Source: Lineus longissimus | Taxonomy: Eukaryota; Nemertea; Pilidiophora; Heteronemertea; Lineidae | Assembly: GCF_910592395.1 (NCBI RefSeq) | Contig: NC_088326.1 | Coordinates: forward strand, 7,259,001 to 7,323,000 | Length of the DNA: 64,000 bases | Direction of reading: 5' to 3' | Shown: positions 45,947 through 56,828 of the stretch, piece after piece | Layout: each line of letters starts with the position of its first letter | How positions within the stretch are numbered: position 1 is the stretch's first letter | Made by a program: the position numbers and the translations under genes | The notes under the pieces: generated by a model | What the model saw: only the letters and a program-made list of their open reading frames with translations | What the model was told of the DNA's origin: nothing | Database searches by the model: none

Positions 45947-46778
45947 AGAGCTAGCCCTTGATTATGAAGGGATTTTCAAATGAAGGTTACCATGGTATGT
46001 TCATGTGCTCACCACAGCTTTCAAAACTTGATGTATCTGAAGAGGCACTCTGAACTTGGCATGGCCTTATCAAGGAGCTGCTCACGGTGCTGAACTTTTA
46101 GCTTGCCTGTCGACTAAGTGCCTTGCCTGAGATCATGCTACATGTAGGGGGAGCACGCATTTTAAAGTTATAGTAGTGATAGTGCAATTGGTATGAGCTA
46201 TTTGGAGGCCGACATGTGAAGGCCTGTCTGGGTTCTCCTTCTTCTCCGTATAAAAAGGGGCATATTGCTGACTAAGGAACGAGGCATATTCACATTGCCT
46301 CATCATCTCTATCGGACCAATTGATTTACTTTTATATGCACGCATACAGCACGCCACAGAGTCAAAGTCTGTGGACAAATGGTTGGTTTAAGTTGTGTCT
46401 TCGATATTGCTCCTTTGATATTGCATTAGATTTTCATTGCAATTCAATCAATTCAAGGTATAGCCCATTTGAACCTGCCTGCGCCACAGGTACAATGCTA
46501 GTACATGTATATTGTAAATAGTTGTCAGTATGTAACGTGTGGAAACATCAAATACGGCTTACCCGATCAACCTGACCCAGCATCACGTTATTTTCTTTGC
46601 AGATAGTCATTTTTTAGCATGGCCTACGTGAAAAGAGGGCTGAGGGCTCGAACAAAAGTTCTAATTTTCAATGATTTCCGCTAACCATCGTCACAAGAAT
46701 GCCACAGAAAAGATATACTGGCGAGATTTTTTTACTGCTTTAAAGGTCAAACAGCATTAATATAAAAAAAATTGTTTT
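45947..46778. other. No gene recognised
   Basis: Short frames only; no domain or repeat recognised. Confidence 0.5.
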
Positions 46779-46819
46779 CGGACTTGTGAACCTTCGGAAC
46801 TGTGGACCTTCGGACTAAT

Positions 46820-48216
46820 AGGTCTGTCTCATAACAGAACGTAAGGGACGGACGGGAACCAAAATCAACGTCCATGGACGTGTAGTAGGATTTATCTAAT
46901 AGGCCTTCACATGTCACGTGGAGTACGTTTGCGTTCCAAGTTCTGAATGGAGGCCGGCCATATAACAATGATCTTTGCACTGAATAATTGCATTCAATGG
47001 CAATAGACCGCCCATATGGGAAGGTTCATGTAATTTTCCTTTATTATGCGTCTAGCCTTATCCCTGTGGTGACATGATTAGACACGCATTGAAAATGGTC
47101 AATAAAATATCATTCCTTTGTCCGAAATTGAATTGATTATTGATAACATTTAATTGCCATAGTTTGTGTTGGCCAGCAGTCGCTTGGCCTCACGCTACTT
47201 TCACCATGGAGAGAATTAGGATGTTTTTGTTCGCTGCTCCGCCGCCCATACCACCGCCACCAGTTTTGCTTACACCAGCATTTCATAATTTAGAAGTGCG
47301 TCCGCCTCCGTTGCCTCCAAGACTTGATGAAGTTCTCACCAATCAACCAAATGGTCCATACGGTGGTAACGACGTCTTTACCAGGATTAGAAACCACCAG
47401 ATGGACTTTTGGTATCTATCAGGTGAGACAGTGACCTCTTTCCAGCACCTCGTAGAGGACATTACGCCCCATCTGGAAAACAGGCCAGGACGGTACCGAG
47501 ATCATTTGCTGTCGGTGACGAACCATTTACTACTTTTTTTCTATTGGATCAAGAAATATCCGGACATTGTTGCGATGAGTGCAATGTTTGATATCAGCAA
47601 GCAATCTGTTTGCAGGGAACTTTATTTTATGACAGATGTTTTGTGGATTTATTTTCAAGACGGTATAACATGGCCGACCGATGAAGAGTGGGAACAACTG
47701 CGGGGCAACTGGGATACTATTCCAGATGCTGTTGGGGCGATTGATGGAACGGTACACGCAATCGAGATCCCAAAGACTGAGGATCCCCACCTTATCATAG
47801 TCATAACTTGTTACTGTTACTCAGCCACAGTCCAACAATGAACCGCTTTCTTTTGCATAGTAACTACTTGGATAAAAAAAGACACCCAATTTGGTTAATA
47901 CGAGCCAACCAGGCTTTTATCAATAATTGACCGCTTGTCTATAACAAGGCCTATTCGGTAACATCGATTTCCCTTCATTGACAGTTAACCAACGCACGTT
48001 GTCAAAAAGCTATTGTATGTATAGGTGGGCGTTCCTAATGTGCTTTGGTGACCACCAATCAGAAGAAGGACCTTACATATGTATTCATCACAGCAGCGCA
48101 GCCCTGGTGGTAATGCTCGTGTAACCAATAGCATCAAAGTTAACAAGCATGGTACGTTGAAATAGGTACTTCTTAGGTTCCCGTCTGTCCCTAACGTTCT
48201 ATAATGAGACAGACCT
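46820..48216 (+). mobile_element. PIF/Harbinger-type element, 1.4 kb, incomplete
   Basis: Ends AGGTCTGTCTCATAACAGAA and TTCTATAATGAGACAGACCT, inverted repeats of about 38 bp with a few differences, flanked by AAT (46817-46819, 48217-48219), the 3-bp duplication of this superfamily. It encodes only the first part of a nuclease and no Myb partner. Confidence 0.88.
47206..47841 (+). pseudogene. Harbinger nuclease (DDE_Tnp_4), truncated
   Basis: From ATG 47206: a proline-rich N-terminus (APPPIPPPPV), helical segments (FDISKQSVCREL, helix-turn-helix like) and WPTDEEWEQL leading to VGAIDGTVHAIEI, the first catalytic Asp of Harbinger nucleases. Homology stops about 10 residues later (KTEDP) and the frame ends at 47841. 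The second Asp and the Glu are missing, presumably by deletion, since the right inverted repeat follows within 400 bp. Inactive. Confidence 0.85.
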
Positions 48217-48497
48217 AATGAACCTTCGGATTAATGGATCTTCGGACTTGTGAATCTTCGGAATTGTGAACCTTCGGACTTGTGACCCTTCGGACTTGGG
48301 CAGTAACCGACCGTGGTTGACCGTACGCCTTCTGCACGAGCCAAGGCGACTTCGCGGTCAACGTTGAATGTTCATGAAATAATATCTAAATGTGGTTGGC
48401 ATGTCTTCACAAAAATTAGGGTCACGAAATGATAAAAATAATGCATCAAAACATACATGACATCATCTTGTTATGTCAAGGATGAATCCCATCTGAG

Positions 48498-49290
48498 CAT
48501 ACGGCACACAGGGGCCTCTTTGTTATTCAAAAATAGCTTTCAGCTGAGTAATGGGCACTGGTGCCTCTTGTTATACAAAAAATTCTATTGTAACCGAGCA
48601 GTAGACCTTAGTGACACTAAATGTGCTAATATTTAATCCCAGGTAAGTAGACGGCACCGCGTGCCTCTTGATATGCAGCCATTCGATTTCAGCTGAGTAA
48701 CGGGCACTGGCACCTCTTGTTATACTAAAAAATCATTTCAGTCGAAGAGTACGCCTTCGTTACTCTTGTTATGCTAATGATCAATCCGAGCTGAGTAGAC
48801 GGCACAGGGGCCTCTAGTTACAAAATAAAACAATGGATTTCAGCTGAGTAAAGGGCACTGGCACCTCGATCTTTATATACTAAAAAATCTATTTTAGCCG
48901 AACAGTAGGCCTCTGTTACTCTTGCTATGCTAATGATCAGTCCCAGCTAAGTAGACCTGAAGGGGGCCTCTAGTTATGAAACAAATGGATTTCAGCTGAG
49001 TAATGGGCACTGGCACCTCTAGTTATAGTTAAAAAACAAACAATTCCAGCCGAGCAGTTGGCATTAGTTATGCCAAAGATTAATCCAATGTAAAGTAGAT
49101 GGCATGGGGGGGGCCTCTTGTTTTGCAAATAAATAAATTTCAGCAGAGTAAAACGGGCATTGGCACCTCTTGTTATACTATCGGAGATCCCCAAGCTGAT
49201 CAGTTTGCCCTTAGCACCTCTTGTTATGAATCCCAGCTGAGCAGATCGTACAGGGGCCTCTTGTTACGCAGTCAATAGAATGGGCACTGG
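48498..49290. repeat. Higher-order repeat, about 150 bp built from three 50-bp subunits
   Basis: CAGCTGAGTAA-type starts lie at 48541, 48690, 48841, 48993 and 49141, a 149-152-bp period. Each period has three related subunits ending in CCTCTTGTTAT-like words: one with GGGCACTGGCACCTCTTGTT, one with GTTACTCTTGTTATGC, one with ACGGCACAGGGGCCTCT. The words match the 3-prime end (CAGCTGAGC...GGGCCTCTTGTT) of the hairpin-ended elements at 12531 and 58714. Confidence 0.85.
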
Positions 49291-49379
49291 CGCCTGAATG
49301 GAATCATCGCGGTGGCATGTACCTGTATTCCATGTTGTATATTTGCCAACCTGAGTAAACTATGGTTACTCGGGTAAAA

Positions 49380-49490
49380 GGTTTCGGGCTGGAATTTCGG
49401 GCTGGCTTGATTCGGGATAGAACCTAGGGATGAAATCTCGGGCTGGCTTTTTTCGGGCTGGAAAATTTCGGGCTAGCTTGACTCCAGCTT
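49380..49490. repeat. TTTCGGGCTGG short repeats
   Basis: TCGGGCTGG occurs at least five times with variable spacers, immediately upstream of the secreted-protein exon. Confidence 0.8.
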
Positions 49491-49619
49491 GATTGATGAC
49501 AGGTTGGTTATCCGGCGACCAATCAAATGCCCTCTTACATTCTTTCATTACGGATGAGTCACGTGACTTGTCCTGCGTAAGCGCCATACGCTGGTCAGAT
49601 ACGACGCGGAGATTTTGAC

Positions 49620-51000
49620 ATGACGAAGTTTTTTGTTGCTTTCTTTGTAATTTTTTCCCTGGCAAACTGCGCTGAAGGGCCTCCACCGCCTGAGAGATAC
49701 AATATTCTTAGCTTTTTGGATGTATGCAGAAATGTTGTTCAGGACGTGGGTAGGTTATGGGCCGTGAAAACCGCAAAAAATCTGTACATGTTTTTGTAAG
49801 CGGTCGTCGCTCGCGCAAACTTGTCTTGCATGTTTTTGTGAAAGAGGACGTCGGCGAACGCGGTCGTATATCAAAACAGACGTTGGGTGGCGCTCGCGCA
49901 AACTTCCCTCACATGTTTTTGTGAAAGAGGACGTCGGCGAACGCGGTCGTATATCAAAACAGACGTTGGGTGGCGCTCGCGCAAACTTCCCTCACATGTT
50001 TTGTGAAAGAGGACGTCGGCGAACGCGGTCGTATAAAAAAAACGACGTTGGGTGGCGCTCGAGACGGGTCATCCTATTTAGCGTCCAGTGGCGACCAGTG
50101 GCGTCCAACGCGAAATAATAGGGTGTATATGGTTAAAAATGTTTTCAAGCTCCTAAAACACTTTCAATAAACAAGATTTAGAAGTTTGGTGGAGTTTGCA
50201 AACCTAGTTTTTGAATAATCATCACCAGAAAACGATCTTAGTATGCCAACCTGATGCCAGATCCCGATTCCGCTTTTTCTATAAACCAAGGAACGGCAGC
50301 TAAAACAAACATGGCGTCCAGTACTTTTGCTGGACGCATACTAAGATCGTTTTCTGGTGATAATTATTCAAAAACTAGGTTTGCAAACTCCACCAAACTT
50401 CTAAATCTTGTTTATTGAAAGTATTTTAGGAGCTTGAAAACATTTTTAACCATATACACCCTATTATTTCGCATTGGACGCCACTGGTCGCCACTGGACG
50501 CTAAATAGGATGACCCGTCTCGAGCGCCACCCAACGTCTGTTTTTTTATACGACCGCGTTCGCCGACGTCCCCTTTCACAAAAACATGTGAGGGAAGTTT
50601 GCGCGAGCGCCACCCAACGTCTGTTTTGATATACGACCGCGTTCGCCGACGTCCTCTTTCACAAAAACATGTGAGGGAAGTTTGCATGAGCGCCACCCCA
50701 ACGTCTGTTTTGATATACGACCGCGTTCTCCGACGTCCTCTTTCACAAAAACATGCAAGACAAGTTTGCGCGAGCGACGACCGCTTACAAAAACATGTAC
50801 AGATTTTTTGCGGTTTTCACGGCCCATAGTAGGTACTTGCACCAGGACATGGATACAAATCAAGTGACGATTGCGGTGCAACGACTGGAAGGTGTCCGGA
50901 CAAATTTATTTCGTGCGGCACACGAGTGGCCGCAAATCGGAGAACTAGCGGATATTATACAAACTATGCTGAGACAATTGGAAACGTTTGAAATTAATAG
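49620..51000 (+). CDS. Secreted-protein first exon, interrupted by a foldback element
   Basis: ATG 49620 opens MTKFFVAFFVIFSLANCA, a textbook signal peptide with a predicted cleavage after NCA, followed by a short PPPP stretch. The frame meets the foldback element at 49756. The coding frame continues in register at 50835 when the element and one GTAGGT duplication are disregarded, through a helical, Leu-rich segment to AAG-type donor TAG|GTGAGT at 51000/51001. Coding parts are 49620-49755 and 50835-51000 (100 codons plus 2 bases). No known family recognised. Later exons are not identified; the Harbinger element at 51843 would lie in the intron. Why I believe it: signal peptide, exact duplication, frame continuity and a strong donor all agree. 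As assembled, the gene would be broken. Confidence 0.68.
49756..50828. mobile_element. Foldback transposon with long composite arms
   Basis: 1073 bp. Ends TATGGGCCGTGAAAACCGC and GCGGTTTTCACGGCCCATA. The two arms of about 450-480 bp are near-identical inverted copies made of roughly 83-bp subrepeats (GACGTTGGGTGGCGCTCG), around a core of about 100 bp that itself starts and ends with the CACCAGAAAACGATCTTAG hairpin arms. GTAGGT is duplicated (49750-49755, 50829-50834). No protein. A one-arm copy is at 8762-9209. Confidence 0.93.
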
Positions 51001-51842
51001 GTGAGTGGTTTATCTGTCGTACGCTTGTAACCTAACTGTCTCCATTAGGCTATTGCCATGCACCCTGGGGCCTATTTTTCCGGCACGTCAAATCCATGCA
51101 CTGGTGGTAGCATAGGGCTATCCGGCCCTGTGCATGGCCACATTGTATTGTACTCGGATTGCTTTATAAGACTAATGCAACTTCCAAGACATTTTGAAAA
51201 GTGATGAGGCTCTTTTTAGCTCTCCTGTCTGAGAGGTGAGCTTTGCATCCCCCCCCCCCCCCCAATTTAATGGAAATTTTGCATAAATTTTAAAACTCAA
51301 AAATATGCAAAGCATTAAGCAAAGGGTTTAATCACGAAATCAAAATCAAAACTAACCTCACCAAAACTAATTATTTTCCTATACCTGAAATCTGCTCTCA
51401 AGTAATAATAATCATAGACTCAACCACACTCAAATTACAATGCTTATAATCTGATAAAGCTATAATCTCCTGCATCCTGTTATCAAGTTGTCTAGAAGAG
51501 ACCCTGACTGATGTTATGTCGACAGGAATAACATAGTCATTTCAGACATCCAGACCACCTGGAAACACAAGACTAAAGCTTACTTTACCACCATCAAAGA
51601 GCTTTACAGTATCCAGTTATGATATATAAACATTTTAATCTAAAGCACACAACAACTTTGGTGGCAATCAACACATTAGATCAAACAACTTAACCAATCA
51701 TCCATCTAATCATCAATCTAATCCATCAATCTACTAATCCTCTAGCATCCTCTAAATACACTAATGACATAAGCCATTATGAAATGTTCTAATGCTAAGT
51801 ACGACACAAATAAAGCTTTGTAATCAAATTATTCAAACTCTG
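51001..51842. other. Intron or intergenic DNA; degenerate hairpin start at 51222
   Basis: CTTTTTAGCTCTCCTGTCTG with GAGAGGTGAGCT at 51215-51242 is a decayed start of the hairpin-ended repeat family, followed by a C run. The rest shows no feature. Ends with CTG (51840-51842), the left target copy of the Harbinger element. Confidence 0.5.
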
Positions 51843-52202
51843 GGTCCGTATTCACAAAGCTTCTGTACGTACGGCTGCCGTAGCCGTGATTTGCGGAGCC
51901 CTTGCGGTATCGTACGATTTGCGTTCCGCGGTATTCACAAAAGGTTCCGTATGCCTTCCGTAGACCGTTGCTACGGCACCGTAGTTACGGATCCGTAACT
52001 TTTCGACGAATCAGATTCGCCGATACATCGCCCGCTACGGGCAACTCTCCGACAACTGAGATAACACTGAAGCGTGGAACTAGTGTGTAGTATGTCCAGC
52101 CTCCACTGGTGAGGGGTGACTCGCTGTACTTGGCAGTGTATATTGAGGGTTTTCCCAGTTTTCTTTCGTATTGTTGTTGTTTTGTGTGGGAACATAGTGA
52201 AA

Positions 52203-53727
52203 ATGGCAGAGAAGAAGAAGGAGCGAAAGGCCAACTTTACCCAGAATGAAATATTACGACTGCTCGAGCTGGTGGAAAAGGACTTCAGAACGATAGATTC
52301 GAAATTCACGGATCAAGTGACAAACGTGAGGAAGGGGGAATGCTGGAAAGCAATAGCAAAGAAAGTGAAGCCGATTTCTCCCCCTGACGTAACTCGCACT
52401 GTGGATCAGGTGAAAAAAAAGTGGGATGACATGAAAACACGGGCGAAGAAGAATGCGAATAAAGAAAGGGCTGAAGATGGAAAAACGGGCAATGTGAGAG
52501 CAGAGGATAATAGCCAGATGACGGATATAGACAGAAGGGTGATTGGTCTTATTGGAGCAACTAGAACCTATGGCATAGTGGGAGGGTTCGACACTGCTGA
52601 CCCCGGCCTGGCTGTCCCCATGCCCAAGGCGAAACGACAAAAGGTGGGCATAGATTTTATTCTCTTACCTCTGTGGATCGATATTATATAAAAACGTGAC
52701 CCATCACAGCAAAAGTAGGCAGAAGTGTTCAAAATTGCAGTGTGGTCTTTTGTGAGCAGATGTGTGGTTGACATTTTTAAACGAAAATCTGTTTGCTGTG
52801 GATCTTCTTAAAGAGTTCTATTAGTGGCACATTTATTTCACTTAAAGACTATATGGCCCGAGAAGCCGGTTGGGAGAATTTTGCCAGTCTGACGCAACGC
52901 ATTGACAATGGCGCCCTCGCTTCAAACCTTTCCAGACTCGCTGTGAGCCAACAGCACAGAGATCAATGAAACTGCGGTCACTGGCCTAGATTTTTGCCAG
53001 GAATACGGTGATATCGGATACACTTGCTTCAAAGACGGCATTGGGTGCGTACGCAGGCACTAACTGCTCTATTAATTTTCCATATAACGGGGACTTTCAA
53101 AGCTCTGCGATGCGCAGACTAGCTATAAATGTCCCTCCTAAAATCTTGGGCCATATAGTCTTTAAATAAAATGTAATGTCCTTTTCAGAATTCATGTGAG
53201 GTAGCCACGTTGTCCATTCCTGTAGTGGAACCCGAGACAACCACACTGTCTGTGCCTGTACTGGAATCCGACGCAGATGACCAGGATGAACTGTCTTTGT
53301 GGTCTGGTGACAATTTTCTACAAACCCAGATGACGAGATCCTTCCCGTTGCATCTGTACTACAAAGTAAAGCAAGCCGTCCACCGAGCACAGCAACCAAT
53401 ACACGACCGCCCAGCCAACCAGCTACCAGCCGAACGCGCAGCCCGGTAACCACCCGAACGTCTAGCGCAGCAACCACCCGACCATCAAGCCCAGCACCTT
53501 CATCGGTAAGCATTGAGCTCCTGGCAGTGGAAAAGGAGAAGCTGGAAATCGACAAGCGTCGACTTGAAGTAGAACAGAAAACTCTGTCGGTGCTTGAGCA
53601 TTTGCTTGAGATTAAACGTGAAGAGGTAAATCAGCAGAAGCAACGTTCAACGGGTGCATTTGAGTCTTCTGATGATGAGAGGCCGCAGAGTGCCAAGAAC
53701 ATTTTCGAACAAATTATGAGAAATTAA
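52203..53727 (+). pseudogene. Harbinger Myb/SANT-like DNA-binding partner, one frame change
   Basis: ATG 52203. Exon 1 (52203-52643) encodes a trihelix/Myb-like domain: FTQNEILRLLELVEK, GECWKAIAKKV and TVDQVKKKWDDMKTR. Donor AAAAG|GTGGGC at 52643 and acceptor CTTTTCAG at 53188. Exon 2 (53189 on) begins in register but the later Ser/Pro/Thr-rich stretch and the coiled coil (EKEKLEIDKRRLEVEQ, ending at 53727) lie one register away. A single-base indel is therefore inferred at about 53300-53330. The intron contains a TTAA MITE. In Harbinger transposition the Myb-like protein brings the nuclease to the nucleus and to the inverted repeats. Confidence 0.8.
52846..53161. mobile_element. TTAA-flanked MITE in the Myb-gene intron
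   Basis: 316 bp, ends AGACTATATGGCCC and GGGCCATATAGTCT, TTAA at 52842-52845 and 53162-53165. It ends only 27 bp before the acceptor CAG, so it supplies part of the intron 3-prime region. Confidence 0.9.
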
Positions 53728-53829
53728 AATTACCCATTGGCTTTCTGATATCTTCATGTGACTGACGTTGGCTCATCGCTTTTTTCTGCGTGTGGTCCAG
53801 TGAACACAGTAATTTATAACAAGGAGGGT

Positions 53830-53935
53830 CCAACGCTTTTGAGAGGCCCTCTTGAAATTAGCAAATTTGAATTGATGAACACGCACCCAGCTTATCTTGC
53901 TTATATCGTTTTAGAGGCCTTCTCAAAAGCGTAGG
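53830..53935. repeat. Short inverted repeat CGCTTTTGAGAGGCC
   Basis: CAACGCTTTTGAGAGGCCCTC and AGAGGCCTTCTCAAAAGCGT face each other about 65 bp apart. Confidence 0.7.
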
Positions 53936-54954
53936 AGACAGGCCTATGACTTTTAAAGATGATAACGCCTGTTGAGAATTGTAATTGTTTGCCATGACCA
54001 CGTGTATGCTAGGCTAATAGCACATGATTATCTGTTTTTGTTTATTTCTATATTGTTTTGTTTGTCAGGGAGTCGAATCCATCACGCACTATACAGAGAA
54101 GTGTCGAACAATATTGGTACACTAGACTAGCCCTATATAGGCTATATAGATTGTTTGTTTCAACTGTTCGAAATCATTTTTGGCATATATTAGCCACTTT
54201 CAGATCACTGGACTTTTTATCAATGTCTGCACCCGCTTCAGGAAAAGCAGTCGCACTCACACAAGTAATTACTCGTAATTACCCTAATTACCGGTGGTAG
54301 GCCTCTCTTTCTAAATAAAAAAAACACAAAAAGACTTTGATTATGCAACAGCCCAAAGCCAATATTTGCCAAGGGAATATTTGCCGAAATTGTGTGGCTT
54401 TTGCCTAACCAAAGTTTTTCTGTGAATCACATTAGGAGATCAATTAATCGCTATAGGGCCTAGGGCCTAGTGCAAAGTCCCGGTGCAAAGTGGTACATTT
54501 CCTTGACGTGACTGTTTTTGCTGGAGCAGGCCTAAGAAATCCTGACGACAAAGATGGATGGAGGTCATTTGTTGTGTACTGGCCGACCAATCCACTGCCA
54601 GTGTACTGTAAGCTTTCCCATTGTTACATACATTAAGAGGTTGAGCTCCCAGGGTAAAGTAGTATTCAATGATTCATGTGGTCGCCGAAAAAGAGGCGAT
54701 GTACGGTGTATATCGTGTTCCCATTCCTAAGACATCCACCTGAGCTGGCTAGTTTAACTGAGAGGCGGACATTAGCCAGGTTAATAGTGAGGTTATACTC
54801 CCGTGGTTTAAAAACCAAATTCGATCACTCTGCATGAATATTAATCAGGGTACGTCTTCAAGTGGGCGAATTTAAATCCCCGATGAATGCCCAGGCTCGC
54901 CTCACAGTTAAACCAGTCAGCACAAGTGGATATCCTAGGAAAGGGAGCACAATA

Positions 54955-55163
54955 CCGTAGATTCACTTTTCTAAGACCAGTTCATTACCTTCATAAATTA
55001 ACATTTTGGAAAAATAGCCACACTCATCACCAGGGAAATAGGTGGTAGGCGTGTCACACAGGCCTTCTAGCCGTCATGACGACTGGTTGGAGTGGCCAAT
55101 GAATAATAAATAGTGGTCAGTTTTTGCATATTTGGCAGTGGTATTAGAAAAGTGAATCTGCGG
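54955..55163. mobile_element. TA-flanked MITE, CCGTAGATTCAC ends
   Basis: 209 bp with ends CCGTAGATTCACTTTTCTAA and TTAGAAAAGTGAATCTGCGG (one mismatch), TA on both sides (54953-54954, 55164-55165), as for Tc1/mariner-type elements. Confidence 0.8.
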
Positions 55164-55238
55164 TATGTACACAATAAATTGTTGTTCAATGTTACTATAG
55201 GGAACGCTTGTGGTGATGTCCAGTCAAACACCATTGTT

Positions 55239-56643
55239 TCAGTTCCAAAAGTTCTCCCTAATCACTCTTGCTCTTGTAGCTGCGCCATCAGCATCATCGT
55301 CTATGACTGGGTTGTTCACATCAAGGTCAGGATTGTCACCAATGACGGGGCCTGCGCCGGGGGGAACTGGCACACCACGTTCCTCACAAATATTGTGCAG
55401 CACTGCAGTGGAAACAATGATTCTGCAACAACGCTCTGGGCGGAGTTTGAGGACACCACCTGCAAATAGAAAGGGTTTCAAAAATATTTGTTTGTTTGAG
55501 ATTAAGGGGGGGGAGCAGCAAAACATTTTAAGAACTAGAGCTGATTTATCAAAATAAAGAAATCGAAATACTGACACAATGTAGCTTGCCGTTATGTGTG
55601 CAGTTGAGTCTTTTGATTTTGAATGAGCTCATGTTGTTCAGAAATTCTTTCCCTTTTCATTCACCTCAATATTTCAATAAATATTGGGTGCCCTATCACT
55701 TATTTTGATATGTTGTTTATTACATGCGTACTTCGTGACAATTACTATTGCATGGGACAATTCAACGGTAATAAAGGGCATTTTGATAATTCAATGTAAC
55801 CTTACCGTCCTTGTGTAAGCATTGCCATCTCATTTTCCATCTGCTAAATGTACCCTCTATCCTTTGACGCATCCTTCGGTGATGGACGTTGTACCTGCGC
55901 TCAGCTTCATCCTCAGGGTTCCGCACGGGTGTTAAAACCCAGGGTCGAAGTGGGTATGCGGAGTCCGCAAGAAGATAACCATCTCCGAGACCATTGGCCA
56001 TTTGTCGGTTGAGATTGGAGTGGCTCCAAATGAATGCATCATGGGTGGAGCCTGGCCACTGTACTACAATGTTAGTGAATCTTTTGTCATGTGAGCAGAC
56101 CCCCTGTACGTTGATGGCGTGATAGTGATGTCTGCATATGTAGGCAGCTTCTTCTTCGGAGAGGCATTTTATTTCGACGAGTGATCCATCAAGACATCCT
56201 AAAACGTTCGGGATTCTGTGTCGTTCATCATAGAAGCCTTCCTTGATACGATTCTGTGCCACACGGTCCCGAGGAAACGCAATGACTCGGTGAGAAATCC
56301 TTTGAAGTGCCGTGGCAACTCGAGTAACAATCCGGGAAACAGAAGGTTGGCTGATTCCACTCACATCGCCAGTTGCCAACTGGAATTGACCAGTTGCAAC
56401 GAATCGCAGGGCTACGAGGATCTGTTGAGTTGCAGGGATTGCATGTGACCGCCGTGTTTGGTGCTCAACTTGGTCTCGGATCAAGTCAATGACTTCAACC
56501 AGGACGTGCCTCGGCATTCTGTACCTGTCGATCAAATCTACATCGTCGTAGATGTCCAGGGGTTGAGTCCGATCGCGAAAAATGCGTTGCCGCCTCAATG
56601 CTCGCCGATTTTCTTCGGCAAAGAGTACAAACAAGGCCACCAT
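55239..56643 (-). CDS. HARBI1-like Harbinger nuclease, two exons
   Basis: Exon 1 56643-55806 and exon 2 55459-55239, joined at donor GGACG|GTAAGG and acceptor CTATTTGCAG. This gives 352 residues, close to the usual 350. ATG 56643 is the first ATG in frame. A helix-turn-helix-like segment ISQPSVSRIVTRVATAL lies at about 98-113. Catalytic acids: Asp 152 (GCLDGSLVE), Asp 227 (LADSAYPL) and Glu 263 (RQRIEGTFSRWKMRW). Exon 2 carries CCRIIVSTAVLHNICEERG, the normal C-terminal helix. No stop or frame change, so the nuclease looks intact. It cuts and joins the DNA at the inverted repeats together with the Myb-like partner. Confidence 0.92.
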
Positions 56644-56828
56644 TTCAGCTGTTACGGCGCTCCCGTAGCATTTACGGGTACTCTGTCGCTCCCGCAAATA
56701 TTGGCTGGTTTAAGGTCGTGATTTGCGGATGCGTAAATTTATGGAAGCTTCGTGAATACCACATAAATTGTTACGGATGCCTTACGGTACCCTTAGTGCT
56801 TACGGAAGCTTTGTGAATACGGACCCTG

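Larger units (their letters stand above)
46779..48296. repeat. CGGACTTGTGAACCTT minisatellite, split by a Harbinger element
   Basis: Words such as CGGACTTGTGAACCTTCGGA occupy 46779-46819 and 48217-48296 on the same strand. They are the reverse complement of the unit at 32040-32275. The interval between is a transposon. Confidence 0.85.
51843..56825. mobile_element. Two-gene PIF/Harbinger transposon, nearly intact
   Basis: 4983 bp bounded by GGTCCGTATTCACAAAGCTT and AAGCTTTGTGAATACGGACC and a CTG duplication (51840-51842, 56826-56828), matching the CWG target preference of Harbinger. It encodes a Myb/SANT-like protein on the plus strand and a HARBI1-like nuclease on the minus strand, convergent. 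Two MITEs have entered it (52846-53161 and 54955-55163). Confidence 0.95.

Noticed and set aside
46820-48216. Treating the CGGACTTGTGAACCTT words as the Harbinger ends
   Set aside because: The AAT duplication and the AGGTCTGTCTCAT ends lie inside them; the words are pre-existing minisatellite.
48498-49290. CRISPR-like array
   Set aside because: Units are diverged, the spacers are themselves repeated, and the context is a eukaryotic transposon; it is a higher-order satellite.
50412-50881. Frames of 75-101 codons with DVGERGRI repeats
   Set aside because: They translate the 83-bp subrepeats of the foldback arms and appear again at 8941-9234 and 49921-50170.
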